Source: Ottowia massiliensis
GTDB lineage: Bacteria; Pseudomonadota; Gammaproteobacteria; Burkholderiales; Burkholderiaceae_C
DNA: 64,000 nt
Assembly: GCF_900240305.1 (NCBI RefSeq)
Contig: NZ_LT964854.1
Coordinates: forward strand, 1-64,000
Direction of reading: 5' to 3'
Shown here piece after piece: positions 8,283 through 16,902 of the stretch. The first letter of the stretch is position 1. Each line of letters starts with the position of its first letter. The notes beneath the pieces are model-generated. The model saw only the letters and a program-made list of their open reading frames with translations, was not told where the DNA came from and did not search any database. Made by a program: the position numbers and the translations under genes.

Positions 8283-11200
8283 ATGAACCTCTCGCGCCCC
8301 TTCATCACGCGGCCCATCGCCACCACGCTGCTCACGCTGGGGTTGGCGCTGGCGGGGCTGGCGGCTTACTTTGTGCTGCCGGTGGCGCGGCTGCCGAATG
8401 TGAATCAGCCGGTGATCACGGTTTCGGCCAATCTGGCGGGGGCTTCGCCGGCGGACATGGCGCGCACGGTGGCCACGCCGCTGGAGCGCACGCTGGGCGT
8501 GATTGCGGGGGTGACGGAGATGACCTCCAGCAGCGATTCGGGCAGCACACGGGTGACGCTGATGTTCGAGCAGTCGCGTGATATCGACAGCGCCGCGCGC
8601 GATGTGCAGGCGGCCATCAATGCCGCGCGGGCCGATTTGCCGGCCACGCTGCGCGCCATGCCCGCCTGGCGCAAGCGCAATCCGTCGGCGCAGCCGTTCA
8701 TGATCCTGGCGCTGTCATCGGCCACGCGCTCGCCGGGGCAGATTTACGACGTGGTGAGCAACCTGGTGAGCCAGCGCCTGTTGCAGGTGCCGGGCGTGGG
8801 CGATGTGGAGCTGGGCGGCGGCTCGCTGCCGGCGGTGCGGGTGGCGCTCAACCCTTTCGCGCTGGATGCGCTGGGCATGAGCAGCGAGGATGTGCGCGCC
8901 GCCATTCAGGCGGGCACGGCCAACCGGCCCAAGGGCGTGCTGGAAACGGACGCAGGCGAAGGCAGCGGCGCTGCGCAAGGGCGGGCGCTGCAAATCGTCA
9001 CGCCCGCGCCGGGGCTGAAGGCGGCTGACTGGCGCGATCTGATCGTGGCCGTGCGCAATGGCGCCGGGGTGCGCCTGTCTGACGTGGCGCAGGTGAGCGA
9101 CAGCGTGCAGAACACGCGCACGCGCGGCATGTTCAACGGGCAGGCGGCCATCATCGTCTCCATCACGCAGGAGCCGGGGGCCAACCTGATTGCCACGGCC
9201 GACGCCATTCACGCCCTGCTGCCGCAGCTGCGCGCGCAGCTGCCGGGCGATATTGCGCTGAACGTGGCCAACGACCGCACGGCCACCATCCGCTCGTCGG
9301 TGCATGAAGTGGAGCTGACGCTGGCGCTGGCCGTGCTGCTGGTGGTGGACGTGGTGGGGCTTTTTCTGCGCAATCTGCGCGCGGCGCTGATTCCGGCGGC
9401 GGCCACGGTGGTGTCGCTGCTGGGCACTTTCGGCGCGATGCACGTGCTGGGCTATTCGCTGAACTATCTGACGCTGATGGCGCTGACGGTGGCCACGGGC
9501 TTCGTGGTGGACGACGCCATCGTGGTGCTGGAAAACATCTCGCGCCATCTGGAAGAAGGCATGCCGCGCCGCCAGGCCGCGCTGCGCGGCGCGCGAGAAG
9601 TGGGCTTTACGGTGCTGACCATCAGCGCCTCGCTCATTGCGGTGTTCATTCCGCTGTTGTTCATGAGCGGCTTTATCGGGCTGATGTTCAGGGAGTTCGC
9701 CGTCACGCTCTCGATTGCCGTGCTCATCTCGCTGCTCGTTTCGCTCACCACCACGCCCATGATGTGCGCCGCGCTGCTGCCGCGCAGCCTGGCGCGGCCC
9801 GCCGCAGCGCCGCAGCGCCAGAGCCTGCTGGGCCGCCTGCGCCAGCGCGTGGCGGGCGCCGCCGTGGCCGCCTACCTGAAGGCGCTTGACGGCGCGCTGG
9901 CCGCGCCCTGGCTGGCGGTGCTGGCGCTTGCGGCCGTCATCGGCATGAGCGGCTGGCTGTTTGCGCACATGGCGCGCGGCTTCTTTCCGGAGCAAGACAG
10001 CCGCCAGATGCAGGGCCACATGCGGGCCGACCAGAGCATCTCCTCCAGCCTGCTGGCCGACAAGATTCAGCAGGCCGTGGACATCGTGCGCGCCGACCCC
10101 GCCGTGGGCGACGTGGTGGCCTTTTCCGGCGGCGGGCGCGCTGGCGGCGGCTTTCTGGCCGCCGCGCTCAAGCCCGCCAGCCAAGCGCCCGAAAGCTCGC
10201 GCGCCGTCATCAACCGCCTGCGACCGCAGCTGGCGCAAATCACGGGCCTGAGCGTGTTCATGAACCTGGAGCAGGAAGTGCGCATGAGCGCGCGCAGCAG
10301 CAATTCCGGCACGCTCTACGTGCTCAAGAGCGACAGCGCCGCCAGCCTGCGCGAGTGGACGCTCAAACTCGCCGCGCAGCTCAAAACCGACCCGCGCCTG
10401 ACCGACGTGGACGAAAGCCAGAGCGACAACGGCGTGGAAACGTTCATCACCGTCCATCGCGACCGCGCCACGCAATACGGCGTGAGCAGCAGCGCCCTCA
10501 ATGCCGCGCTCTACAACGCCTTCGGCCAGCGGCAAATCGCCACCCTGTATGCCGACCTGAACCAGTACGCCATCGTCATGGAATGGCTGCCGCGCCTGGC
10601 CCAGTCGCCCCTGGCCCTGCAAGACGTGCGCGCGCCCTCCAGCTTCAGCGCCAGCGCCAGCGCACCGGCCAACCCCGGCCTGCGCGACGCCTCCACCGGC
10701 CAGAGCCTGTCCACCAGCGCCCGCAGCCTCGTGCCCCTGACCTCGTTTGCCAGCTACGCCGAGCGCGCCGTGCCCACCAGCGTGCAGCACGACGGCGGCG
10801 AGCTGTCATCCACCCTCTCTTTCAACCTGGCCGACGGCGTCAGCCTGCAAGCCGCGCAAGAAGCCGTGCGCGAAGCCGAAAACGCCATCGGCATGCCCAA
10901 CAGCGTGCGCGGCCAGTTCGCGGGCAACGCCGCGCAAATGCAGCAGCAGCAAAGCGAGCAAATGTGGCTCGTCATCGCCGCCGTCGTCGTCATCTACCTC
11001 GTGCTGGGCATCCTGTACGAGAGCCTGATTCACCCGCTGACCGTGCTCACCACCTTGCCCAGCGCGGGCTTCGGGGCCGTGCTGGCGCTTTTGGCCATGA
11101 AGATGGAATTCACCATCATGGCCCTCATTGGCGTGTTCCTGCTCATTGGCATCGTCAAGAAAAACGCCATCCTCGTCATCGACTTTGCCCTGAGCGCCGA

Positions 11201-11483
11201 ACGCGAGCGGGGCCTGGACGCGCGCAGCGCCGTGCGCGAAGCCTGCCTCAAGCGCCTGCGCCCCATCCTCATGACCACGCTGGCCGCCGGCCTGGGCGCG
11301 CTGCCGCTGGCCATTGGCTTTGGCCAGGGGGCCGAGCTGCGCCAGCCCCTGGGCGTGACCATCATCGGCGGCCTGCTCGCCAGCCAGTTCATGACCTTGC
11401 TCACCACCCCCGCCATCTACGTGCTGCTGGACGGACTGCGCCAGCGCGCGGCGGGGCGCGAAAAGCCGGACGCCTGCAATTAA
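8283..11483 (+). CDS. mdtC: RND multidrug efflux pump, MdtC-type inner-membrane subunit
   Basis: Second RND pump, 1066 residues, starting MNLSRPFITRPIATTLL. It carries the relay motif GFVVDDAIVVLENISRH in transmembrane helix 4 and the pseudo-repeat GIVKKNAILVIDFALSAERERG in the second half. MdtB and MdtC pumps act together in an asymmetric trimer; having two distinct pumps after one adaptor fits that arrangement. The spacing from mdtB is enlarged by repeat copy B. The last ~100 bases of this gene and the following spacer recur in degraded form at 12958-13106. Confidence 0.93.
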   Translation: MNLSRPFITRPIATTLLTLGLALAGLAAYFVLPVARLPNVNQPVITVSANLAGASPADMARTVATPLERTLGVIAGVTEMTSSSDSGSTRVTLMFEQSRDIDSAARDVQAAINAARADLPATLRAMPAWRKRNPSAQPFMILALSSATRSPGQIYDVVSNLVSQRLLQVPGVGDVELGGGSLPAVRVALNPFALDALGMSSEDVRAAIQAGTANRPKGVLETDAGEGSGAAQGRALQIVTPAPGLKAADWRDLIVAVRNGAGVRLSDVAQVSDSVQNTRTRGMFNGQAAIIVSITQEPGANLIATADAIHALLPQLRAQLPGDIALNVANDRTATIRSSVHEVELTLALAVLLVVDVVGLFLRNLRAALIPAAATVVSLLGTFGAMHVLGYSLNYLTLMALTVATGFVVDDAIVVLENISRHLEEGMPRRQAALRGAREVGFTVLTISASLIAVFIPLLFMSGFIGLMFREFAVTLSIAVLISLLVSLTTTPMMCAALLPRSLARPAAAPQRQSLLGRLRQRVAGAAVAAYLKALDGALAAPWLAVLALAAVIGMSGWLFAHMARGFFPEQDSRQMQGHMRADQSISSSLLADKIQQAVDIVRADPAVGDVVAFSGGGRAGGGFLAAALKPASQAPESSRAVINRLRPQLAQITGLSVFMNLEQEVRMSARSSNSGTLYVLKSDSAASLREWTLKLAAQLKTDPRLTDVDESQSDNGVETFITVHRDRATQYGVSSSALNAALYNAFGQRQIATLYADLNQYAIVMEWLPRLAQSPLALQDVRAPSSFSASASAPANPGLRDASTGQSLSTSARSLVPLTSFASYAERAVPTSVQHDGGELSSTLSFNLADGVSLQAAQEAVREAENAIGMPNSVRGQFAGNAAQMQQQQSEQMWLVIAAVVVIYLVLGILYESLIHPLTVLTTLPSAGFGAVLALLAMKMEFTIMALIGVFLLIGIVKKNAILVIDFALSAERERGLDARSAVREACLKRLRPILMTTLAAGLGALPLAIGFGQGAELRQPLGVTIIGGLLASQFMTLLTTPAIYVLLDGLRQRAAGREKPDACN

Positions 11484-11549
11484 TTGCTGGACAAAAGATT
11501 CAGGCAAGAGCGATGCGCAACCATCATTGACTTTTTGAAAGCGCCTGCC

Positions 11550-12902
11550 ATGAAAGCCCCATCCGTGCTGCTGGCCATTGCTGTTTTCGCGAATTTTTTA
11601 ACGCCGGTTTCCGGTGCTGAAAACGCAGCTTCCAATCATCGCCTGCGCGCCTACAAGGAATCGCTCGCCAGCGATCTTTCAGAAACATTCCGGCAAAAGC
11701 ATGGCGAAAATGCAAAAACGCTGACGGCCGATCATATTTCTGACGCGGCCGTCATGAATCACATGCAGAAAGCCAATGCGCTGAACAGGCTGGAAAATGA
11801 AATAAAAACCCGGTTCGCCGACCGGTTTACCTCCAGTTATGTTGAAGAAAGAGACGTTGGCGATCTGGTATTGCACATTTCCATCAAAAATCTTCAGGAT
11901 GAAGAGAAAACGCGGCTTTTACACGATTATGAATCCGTCATTTTTCACGCATCTCCCTACAGCAGGCCTGAAATCAGGCATCTGGTTTCCAGAATTCTGA
12001 ACAAGATACGCGATGCAGGTGCACTAGGCCTGCTGGGCGGCGGATACGCAGATCAGTCCGGCCATTTCATCGTTTCTGTTCTGGATGGATGGGAAACATT
12101 CGTCCGCCACGTGATTCAGGGCGATTCCGAACTCAGTGAATTACCTATAAAAATAGAAATATCCAGGCCGCTGGTAGCCAATGCATCGCCCAATTTATGG
12201 GCCGGCATGCCTATTAACAACTTTACGCAACACGGAGGTTCTTTTTAGGCAATTAATTGCACAGCTGGATTCAATGTGGTGGGAGGCATATACCCTTTTA
12301 CCATTACTGCGGGCCATTGTGGCAATACGGGCGATAAAATTTACACAGTAAAACATCCTAATACTGCCGGAGAATTTTATGGCACTATCACTGAATCAGT
12401 CTTTAGGTCGGGCGATCGGTCTGATGATGCCATCATAGGAAATGACAATTTTAAACATAGTACACCCGGCAAATATGTTTATATTACGCATCCATTTTAC
12501 GCAGGTTTTCCTGTTTATTGGAATGGTGGGGTTCAAATATCTCAAGACGTTCACGCTTATTTTGATCCGGTTATTGGTATAAGATATTGTGCTTTTGGCT
12601 CCGTAGGAGGATGGAAATGCGGTCTCACAATTCAGAATGGAAGGCGAGAAACATACTTTGGCAGAACGATAGATAACCTCTCTATTATGAAGTTCTGCAG
12701 CAAACCGGGGGATTCGGGAGGGCCTCTGGTTACTGGAGAAGAGGTAAGAGGCGGCAATTTTGCTGTAGGTATCGTTGTTGCATCAACTGATGCCTGTGCT
12801 TCTGCAGGCCAATTTGGAAGCGCTCCATCTCCCATTACGGCTGTGATACCCATAAGCTTTATATTGAATAATCTTCACGTGAATTTGGCTCCAGTCTATT
12901 GA
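11550..12902 (+). pseudogene. Secreted S1-family serine protease split by an in-frame amber codon
   Basis: One continuous reading frame interrupted only by TAG at 12246-12248. Codons 1-232 encode a signal peptide (MKAPSVLLAIAVFANFLTPVSGA) and a propeptide-like region. After the TAG the frame resumes AINCTAGFNVV and runs through the catalytic residues of an alpha-lytic/streptogrisin-type protease: His in ITAGHCG, a candidate Asp in SDDAIIG, the disulfide motif CAFGSVGGWKCG and Ser in PGDSGGPLV. The stop lies exactly where the mature enzyme would begin. It could be a pseudogene, a sequencing error, or a readthrough/suppressed stop. GC is lower than the neighbouring genes, suggesting acquisition. 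An open frame upstream of 11550 lacks a signal-peptide-like start. Confidence 0.85.
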
Positions 12903-12957
12903 TGATTCATAAATGATTTCATCTGAAATCGTCGCTTTAATGAATTACCTTGCGCAG

Positions 12958-13372
12958 CAAGCCGTGAAGTTCACGACCTTGCTCACCGCCCCAGCCATCT
13001 ACGTGCCGCTGGACGAGTTGCGCCAGCGCGTGGCGGGGCGCAAGAAGCCGGACGCCTGTGATTAATCGCCAGACCAAAGATGCGGGCAAAAGCAATGCGC
13101 AACCATATTGCACAACAAAGAAATCAAGCAATTGGCTGGAATTTCTGTAAGGTAGCAAGGTTGTTATCATGTTTTATGTCGGACCAGATTTTGGCAAATA
13201 GTTGTATGCGGAAAAATTCGCCAAAAAGTGACGAAAGGACAGGGTAAATGCATGGCATTATTGCCTGTACATTTCATGGTTTCTATCTTGGATGGATGGG
13301 ATGCGTTCGATCGTAATATTATCCAAGGCGACTCCTATCTCAGCAGGTTGCCCATAAAACTGGAAATAAGGT
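12958..13372 (+). pseudogene. Decayed second copy of the mdtC-end plus protease segment
   Basis: Bases 12958-13106 mirror 11380-11524: they still encode LLTAPAIYVPLDELRQR...KKPDACD-stop, matching the MdtC C-terminus, and the spacer that follows. Bases about 13260-13372 still encode VSILDGWDAFDRNIIQGD and LPIKLEI, matching the protease propeptide. The part between is no longer alignable by eye. This is the remnant of a tandem duplication whose second copy lost the signal peptide and catalytic domain. The rest of 12903-13634 holds only repeat copy V; I see no gene. Confidence 0.8.
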
Positions 13373-13514
13373 GATACTGCAGTATCGCGACATTGCAACT
13401 TTTGTGGGTGTATTCACTCATCACAAAAACTCACGCCACAAGCAGCGGGCAATCTGGCCGCCAAAGATTCAGGCCCCCGTTGCCATCACAACCACGGCAA
13501 GGACGGGCATGCCT

Positions 13515-13605
13515 TGAAGCTCGTTTTACTATGAAATAAATAGCTGCCCGCGCCCATTCCACCAGGACTTGAGGCCGGTTTGATGCCTGAAATCCAGCCC
13601 TGTAA
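13515..13605 (-). repeat. R90 interspersed repeat, copy V (reverse, core inverted)
   Basis: Reverse-orientation copy with weak ends (AAGCTCGTTTTACTATG at the low side, GATGCCTGAAATCC at the high side). The core at about 13552-13579 reads forward (CCCATTCCACCAGGACTTGA); flipping it restores the order seen in other reverse copies. See also copy C. Confidence 0.55.
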
Positions 13606-13634
13606 TCCAAACCCGAACTCCGCTTCTGAACGCC

Positions 13635-15065
13635 ATGCGCTCCACCCCTTGCGCCGCCTTGCTTGCCCTGGCCGCCCTGCTTGCCGCCTGCTCGCAAGCA
13701 AGCCGCCACGAAACCCCGGCCATCGACTTGCCTGCCACATGGAAAACCCTGCCCGCCGCCAACGCCGCCCCCGAAGGCTGGATCAGCGCCGATCAGGCCG
13801 CCCGCCCGCTGGCCGCCGACTGGTGGCGCGGCTGGCAAGACCCCGTCCTCTCGGCCCTGATGGAGCAGGCCGCCGCCCATAACCAGACCGTGGCCGCTGC
13901 CGCCGCCAGCGTGCGGCAGGCCCAGGCGCTGCTGGAGCAGCAGCAAGCCGCGCTCTGGCCCACGCTGGGCCTGCAAGGCAGCCAGCAGCGCAGCGGCGGC
14001 GACGCGCGCGCAGCTGGCGGATCGGGCAGCCTGAACCTGTCGGCCAGCTGGGCGCCTGACCTCTGGGGGCGCGCCGCCAGCGCCGCCAGCGCCCAGGCCG
14101 CCGCCGTGCAGGCCAGCCAGGCCGACCTGGCCGCCGCCCGGCTGGCCGCGCAAGCCAGCCTGGCGCAAAGCTACTTCGCCCTGCGCGAGGCCGATGCCGA
14201 GCTGGCCCTGCTGGACGACATCATCGAAGGCTACGAACGCAGCGCCGCCATTGCCCAGCGCCGCTTTGAAAGCGGCACGGTGGCCCGCACCGACGCCCTT
14301 CAGGCCCAAAACACGCTTGAGTCCGCCCGCGCCAGCCGCGCCGCGCTGGAGCGCAACCGGCATCTGGCCGAAAACGCCATTGCCGCCCTCACGGGCCAGC
14401 CGGCCGCCGCCTTCAGCCTGCCGCCTGCCCGTTCGCTGCATGACTGGCAGCGCGCCCTGCCAGCCATCCCGGTGGATGTGCCCGCCACCCTCTTGCTGCG
14501 CCGCCCCGACGTGGCCGCCGCCGAGCGCGCCGTGGCCGCCGCCAACGCCCGCATTGGCGTGGCCCGCGCCGCGTGGTTTCCCACACTCAACCTCAATGCC
14601 AGCGCGGGCGGCAGCGGCGCAACGCTGGCCGATGTCATCTCCGCCCCGCAATTGCTGTGGTCGCTGGGCCTGAACCTGGCGCAAACCCTGTTTGACGCTG
14701 GTGCGCGCTCCGCCGCCGAAAAGCAGGCCATCGCCGCCCACGAGCAAGCCGCCGCCGCCTACCGCCAGCGGGCGCTGACGGCCATGAAAGAAGTGCAAGA
14801 CCAGCTCGCCACCTTGCAAACCCTGGCCCGCCAGCAGCGGCACGCCGCCGCCAGCGCCGAAAACGCCGCCGCCATCGAGCAGCAAATGCTCAACCGCTAC
14901 CGCGCCGGCCTGGTGGCCTACACCGAAGTGGTCACCGCCCAGGCCAGCGCCCTCACCGCCCGCCGCTCGCTCATGCAGCTGCAACTGCAACGCCAGCAGG
15001 CCGCCATTGCCTTGATTCAGGCGCTGGGCGGCGGATGGCAAACGCCGCAGCAAGCGCCGCAGTAA
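13635..15065 (+). CDS. Outer-membrane efflux channel lipoprotein (OprM/NodT type)
   Basis: 476-residue outer-membrane factor, predicted third component of the MdtABC-like pump. The start MRSTPCAALLALAALLAAC carries a lipobox (LLAAC), so the protein should be a lipid-anchored trimeric TolC-like barrel/tunnel. Two repeated halves rich in Ala/Gln helices and motifs such as LLRRPDVAAAERAVAAANARIGVA are typical of the NodT/OprM family. It is separated from mdtC by the decayed protease region, so it may now have its own promoter. The C-terminus (GGGWQTPQQAPQ) is typical. Confidence 0.9.
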   Translation: MRSTPCAALLALAALLAACSQASRHETPAIDLPATWKTLPAANAAPEGWISADQAARPLAADWWRGWQDPVLSALMEQAAAHNQTVAAAAASVRQAQALLEQQQAALWPTLGLQGSQQRSGGDARAAGGSGSLNLSASWAPDLWGRAASAASAQAAAVQASQADLAAARLAAQASLAQSYFALREADAELALLDDIIEGYERSAAIAQRRFESGTVARTDALQAQNTLESARASRAALERNRHLAENAIAALTGQPAAAFSLPPARSLHDWQRALPAIPVDVPATLLLRRPDVAAAERAVAAANARIGVARAAWFPTLNLNASAGGSGATLADVISAPQLLWSLGLNLAQTLFDAGARSAAEKQAIAAHEQAAAAYRQRALTAMKEVQDQLATLQTLARQQRHAAASAENAAAIEQQMLNRYRAGLVAYTEVVTAQASALTARRSLMQLQLQRQQAAIALIQALGGGWQTPQQAPQ

Positions 15066-15190
15066 ACGCCTTGAAATGCAGCCTTCATGTGTCCGGGCGC
15101 TTGAGCTGCTTGAGCCGTCCGGGGCCGCGCGCGCTGGCCGCCTTGCGTCCCGTCTATTGCGCAAAAAGCGCGGTCCGGCTGGCAAGGCGC

Positions 15191-15214
15191 AAAAAAAGCG
15201 GGGCCTGGCCCCGC
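15191..15214 (-). terminator. Intrinsic terminator of lolA
   Basis: On the minus strand GCGGGGC-loop-GCCCCGC (15198-15214) is followed by seven T residues (complement of 15191-15197), about 25 bp past the lolA stop. Confidence 0.85.
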
Positions 15215-15239
15215 GTTCATGCCGGCTCCAGGCCCGCTC

Positions 15240-15914
15240 CTACTGCATCACCACGCTGGCGCCCTGCGGCGGCTTGAACTGGAAGCGGCTGGCGGGCAGG
15301 CTGGGCTTGAGGGTGAAGCGCTCGAAAGTGATGAGCGACTGCTGGCCGAAGCTGTCCACGATTTCAAGCGTGGCCAGTTGCGGCGCGCCGCCTTCGCTGG
15401 CGGCAGGCGCAAAGCCGATGCGGATGCTCTGCAACTGCCCGTCTTTGGAGCGCGGCAGGGCCTTGACCCAGTCCTGCCCGTTGCGGCGCGGCTCTTCGCT
15501 CAGCTCAAAGTCTTTTTGCAGCGCCTGCATGGTGGTGGCCGAGGCGATGATGGCTGCCGGACTGGCGCCCAGGGCCTGCTCCTGCGGGCGGGCCGTGACC
15601 TGGTCCAGATCGGCGTCGTACATCCATAAAGTCGTGCCGTCGGCCACGATGGTTTGCGTGAAAGGCTTCTGATAGTCGAAGCGAAAGCGCCCGGGCCGCT
15701 GGAACTCGAATTGCCCGCTGGAGGTTTTGCTGCGCGCGGCCTGCTCCTGCCGTGGCGGGGTGGTCACCACCTGCGTGAAGGCGGCCTGCCCGGCGCGGGC
15801 GGATTCCACGAATTGCGCCAGCGCCTGCATGCCGCCAGCGTGGGCGGGCAGCGCGGCAGACAGGCTGGCGGCAAAGGCGGCGGAGGCAAGAATGAGCGTG
15901 CGCAAGGTTTTCAT
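15240..15914 (-). CDS. lolA: Outer-membrane lipoprotein carrier LolA
   Basis: Periplasmic chaperone that carries lipoproteins from the LolCDE complex to LolB. From ATG 15914 the product has 224 residues with a clear signal peptide (MKTLRTLILASAAFAASL...PAHA). Family hallmarks are visible: SGQFEFQRPGRFRFDYQKPF, LWMYDADLDQVTARP and the C-terminal ASRFQFKPPQGASVV. The frame extends upstream without a signal peptide, so the internal ATG is preferred. It lies downstream of serB on the same strand with 83 bp between them and has its own terminator. Confidence 0.93.
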   Translation of the reverse strand: MKTLRTLILASAAFAASLSAALPAHAGGMQALAQFVESARAGQAAFTQVVTTPPRQEQAARSKTSSGQFEFQRPGRFRFDYQKPFTQTIVADGTTLWMYDADLDQVTARPQEQALGASPAAIIASATTMQALQKDFELSEEPRRNGQDWVKALPRSKDGQLQSIRIGFAPAASEGGAPQLATLEIVDSFGQQSLITFERFTLKPSLPASRFQFKPPQGASVVMQ

Positions 15915-15997
15915 GGCTGGCGTGGAGCTTGGGGCATCCGGGCAAGTTCCGGCCCGCAGCCGGGCCGTCGGGAAAAGGGCGAAAGGCGGCAGCAAAG

Positions 15998-16729
15998 CTA
16001 CCGCCCCAGGGCATGCAGCAGGCGGTCAAGGCCGCCTTCGTTGATGAGCACGGCGGCCCGCTCGCGCACCCTGGGCTTGGCATGGTAGGCCACGGAAAGG
16101 CCGGCGGCGGCCATCATTTCAAGATCATTGGCGCCGTCGCCCACGGCGATGGCCTGCGCAGGGGCGATGCCCAGCAGGCCGCACACGTCCAGCAGGGTCT
16201 GGCGCTTCATGGCGCCGTCCACGATGTCGCCCCAGCTTTGCGGCAGCAGGCGGCCCGTGAGCTGGCCCTGCCGGATTTCAAGCTGGTTGCTGCGGGCGAA
16301 ATCCAGCGCCAGGCGCTGGCGCAGACGCTCGGCAAACCAGGTGAAGCCGCCGCTGAGCAGCAGCGTTTTCAGCCCCGCCGCCTTGGCGGCCAGAATGAGT
16401 TCCGCCGCGCCGGGGCTGGGGCGCAGGCGCTCCTGCCACACGCGCTCCAGCTGCGCCTCGCTCACGCCTTGCAGCAGGGCCACGCGGCGGCGCAGGCTCT
16501 CCTTGAAATCGGTGATTTCGCCGCGCATGGCCGCTTCGGTGATGGCGGCCACTTCAGCGCCGCGCCCTGCGGCGGCGGCGATTTCGTCCACGCACTCGAT
16601 GTTGATGAGGGTGGAGTCCATGTCAAAAGCGATGAGCCTGAAATGGCCCAGCGGCGGCAAGGCGGCGGCGCTGCGCACGAGCAGGCCAGGGGCGATTTCG
16701 TGCAAGGGCGCGGACGGTGAGGCGGTCAT
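15998..16729 (-). CDS. serB: Phosphoserine phosphatase
   Basis: HAD-superfamily enzyme catalysing the last step of L-serine biosynthesis (O-phosphoserine to serine). The 243-residue product shows motif I DMDSTLIN (nucleophile Asp), the cap motif ECVDEIAAAAG, motif II LLSGGFT and motif III/IV GDGANDLEMM. Length matches the short bacterial SerB form without an ACT domain. Same strand as lolA and possibly co-transcribed with it. Confidence 0.95.
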   Translation of the reverse strand: MTASPSAPLHEIAPGLLVRSAAALPPLGHFRLIAFDMDSTLINIECVDEIAAAAGRGAEVAAITEAAMRGEITDFKESLRRRVALLQGVSEAQLERVWQERLRPSPGAAELILAAKAAGLKTLLLSGGFTWFAERLRQRLALDFARSNQLEIRQGQLTGRLLPQSWGDIVDGAMKRQTLLDVCGLLGIAPAQAIAVGDGANDLEMMAAAGLSVAYHAKPRVRERAAVLINEGGLDRLLHALGR

Positions 16730-16749
16730 GATGGGCGGAAGCGGTTGAT

Positions 16750-16827
16750 CATTAAAAAAAGGAGCGGATTCAGAGCGTGAAAAACGTGTAACGTCTTAGT
16801 GGAATCGAGAGAGCTTGCTATGGTTTT
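16750..16827 (+). repeat. R90 interspersed repeat, copy C (forward, core inverted)
   Basis: The left arm AAGGAGCGGATTCAGAGCGTGAAAAACG is followed by bases 16790-16814, which contain the core in reverse complement (AACGTCTTAGTGGAATCG), then TTGCTATGG. Re-inverting those 25 bases recreates the family order, including ATTCCACTAAGACGT followed by TTGCTATGG. Confidence 0.8.
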
Positions 16828-16902
16828 CAAAGCTATTTCCGGCTTGCCTGGGAACCTGTTCAAAGAGCGGGACGGGTAAGACGCAAGGGGCGCAAGGGGC
16901 GC

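Noticed and set aside
4653..10790. Long minus-strand open frames opposite the two RND pumps
   Set aside because: They are mirror images of the pump genes with Arg/His/Gln-rich composition and no domain; the plus-strand genes show clear family motifs.
12276..12902. Catalytic half of the protease as an independent gene starting at 12276
   Set aside because: No ribosome binding site or signal peptide precedes that codon, the mature domain begins upstream of it, and the frame is continuous with the propeptide apart from one TAG.
15076..15672. Plus-strand frames through the lolA terminator and gene
   Set aside because: Antisense to lolA, which has a clear signal peptide, family motifs and terminator.
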